The translations under genes were made by a program, and so were the position numbers. DNA of 64,000 nt from assembly GCF_019052805.1 (NCBI RefSeq), contig NZ_JAHQRJ010000001.1, positions 1,364,001 to 1,428,000 on the forward strand. The letters are read 5' to 3'. Each line of letters starts with the position of its first letter. Within the stretch, counting starts at the first letter, position 1. The notes beneath the pieces were generated by a model. That model was not told the DNA's origin, did not search any database, and was given only the letters and a program-made list of their open reading frames with translations. Positions 63,335-64,000 of the stretch are shown in pieces. This stretch comes from Noviherbaspirillum sp. L7-7A. GTDB taxonomy: Bacteria > Pseudomonadota > Gammaproteobacteria > Burkholderiales > Burkholderiaceae_D.

Positions 63335-64000
63335 TCAGGCATCAAGCGCCTGACGCGCCATGGTGAGAACGCCATCCCAGGACTTGCAGGCGGCGATGAA
63401 GAGATTGTTATGGCAGAACACCGCATCCGGCACGCCGGTGGCCGTTGCCAGTTCCTCGCCCTGCAGGCCGGCCCAGTGCCGGGGAAGATCCTTGCGCGCG
63501 TCGAAGCTTTCGGGGGCGCTTGGCACGGTATGCAGCATGTAGCGCTGCTCGGCCATGCTATGGCTGATCACAAACAGCACCTGCGGCATTTCATTGCGCA
63601 CGATGGACGCCCACGGCAGCGCGCTGTTTTCAAGGAACAGCAGACGGCCGTCATCCATACGCTGCGACTGGCGCACCTGCTGTACCGCCAGCAACGCGCC
63701 CACCCGGTACAGCACGCCATTGCGCAGGATATCGGTGGCAATGTCCATCGCGCGCCGGAAGCGCGACATTCTCATGGCGTCTGCCGCCTCGGCGCTGCCG
63801 GCCGCCTGTTCATCCAGCCAGCCTGGATTGAAGCCGGAAATAATCGCCGACAAGCCATAGCTGCCTGGCGCGTTTTTGGCGGCGCCCGTATCGGACATGT
63901 CGAGGTATTGCACCAGGTCCGCATCGATAGCGTGGGCGATTTCCGTTGCCTGCGTCTGGCTCAGGGCGTGGCCAGCCTGCTCGGCCACCAGACTGACGCA
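63335..64000 (-). CDS. MYG1-family protein, C-terminal part (partial)
   Basis: The 222 residues in the window stay open to the right edge, so the N-terminal half lies beyond it. The visible half has the MYG1/UPF0160 end: VLFVISHSMAEQRYMLHTVP, then RKDLPRHWAGLQGEELATAT and AVFCHNNLFIAACKSWDGVL. Proteins of this family belong to the DHH-like hydrolases, and the eukaryotic member is a 3'-5' RNA exonuclease; the metal-binding motifs would be in the missing part. It is upstream of the SDR gene, probably cotranscribed. Confidence 0.82.
   Translation of the reverse strand, partial: CVSLVAEQAGHALSQTQATEIAHAIDADLVQYLDMSDTGAAKNAPGSYGLSAIISGFNPGWLDEQAAGSAEAADAMRMSRFRRAMDIATDILRNGVLYRVGALLAVQQVRQSQRMDDGRLLFLENSALPWASIVRNEMPQVLFVISHSMAEQRYMLHTVPSAPESFDARKDLPRHWAGLQGEELATATGVPDAVFCHNNLFIAACKSWDGVLTMARQALDA

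Overview
The window is GC-rich, densely coded chromosome from a betaproteobacterium. The order tig-clpP-clpX-lon-hupB-tRNA-ppiD, a PEP-CTERM surface protein, squalene genes hpnCDE, a Bug-type solute receptor and a cyanophycin-synthetase-like ligase all point to Burkholderiales, most likely Oxalobacteraceae (Herbaspirillum/Noviherbaspirillum/Massilia type). No insertion sequence, prophage, CRISPR array or rRNA gene was seen. Genus is an inference from gene content only.

Layout. 0-3 kb: the start of a possible 2-hydroxyacid dehydrogenase, a ThDP-dependent acetolactate-synthase-like enzyme and a LysR regulator, all on minus. 3.1-8.4 kb: a DUF2760 protein and two divergent Hsp70 homologues in one operon. 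8.4-11 kb: small stress and envelope genes, including a stand-alone ClpP-like protein and a KGG-repeat protein. 11.1-13.9 kb: an isoaspartyl peptidase followed by a CphA-like Mur ligase that lacks the ATP-grasp domain. 13.9-17.6 kb: a hemerythrin and universal stress protein pair, then a GGDEF/EAL protein. 17.7-18.05 kb: a cluster of intergenic hairpin repeats. 18-24 kb: a Bug receptor, an AI-2E-family permease, BON and glycine-zipper lipoproteins, a Crp/Fnr regulator and an OmpA-like lipoprotein with a QPQYQ repeat tail. 24-30.3 kb: two FAD oxidoreductases plus the NAD(P)HX repair enzyme in one overlapping operon, then ybbA, tesA and mnmH.

30.4-39.4 kb is the protein-quality-control block on minus: tRNA-Leu, trigger factor, ClpP, ClpX, Lon, HU, tRNA-Val, tRNA-Asp and PpiD, with terminators between several units. 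39.5-43.8 kb: an RND efflux pump (adaptor and permease, no outer-membrane channel) with a palindromic operator upstream. 43.9-47.1 kb: hpnC, hpnD, hpnE for squalene. 47.2-49.7 kb: alr-radA. Then lplT, and the overlapping operon tsaB-rimI-uracil-DNA glycosylase-DUF1853. 54.2-55.2 kb: a thioredoxin-like protein and a HAD-fold gene with a textbook LexA box. 55.3-62.5 kb: a secreted beta-helix protein with duplicated C-terminal modules, an MscS-family channel, an LpxO-like hydroxylase and a PepA-like PEP-CTERM protein behind a sigma-54 promoter. The window ends with an SDR oxidoreductase and the 3' part of a MYG1-family gene.

The points most worth following up are the G-domain-less CphA homologue beside an isoaspartyl peptidase, the LexA box in front of the HAD gene (whose nucleophile position is Glu), the sigma-54 promoter of the PEP-CTERM gene, and the DUF2760/double-Hsp70 operon.
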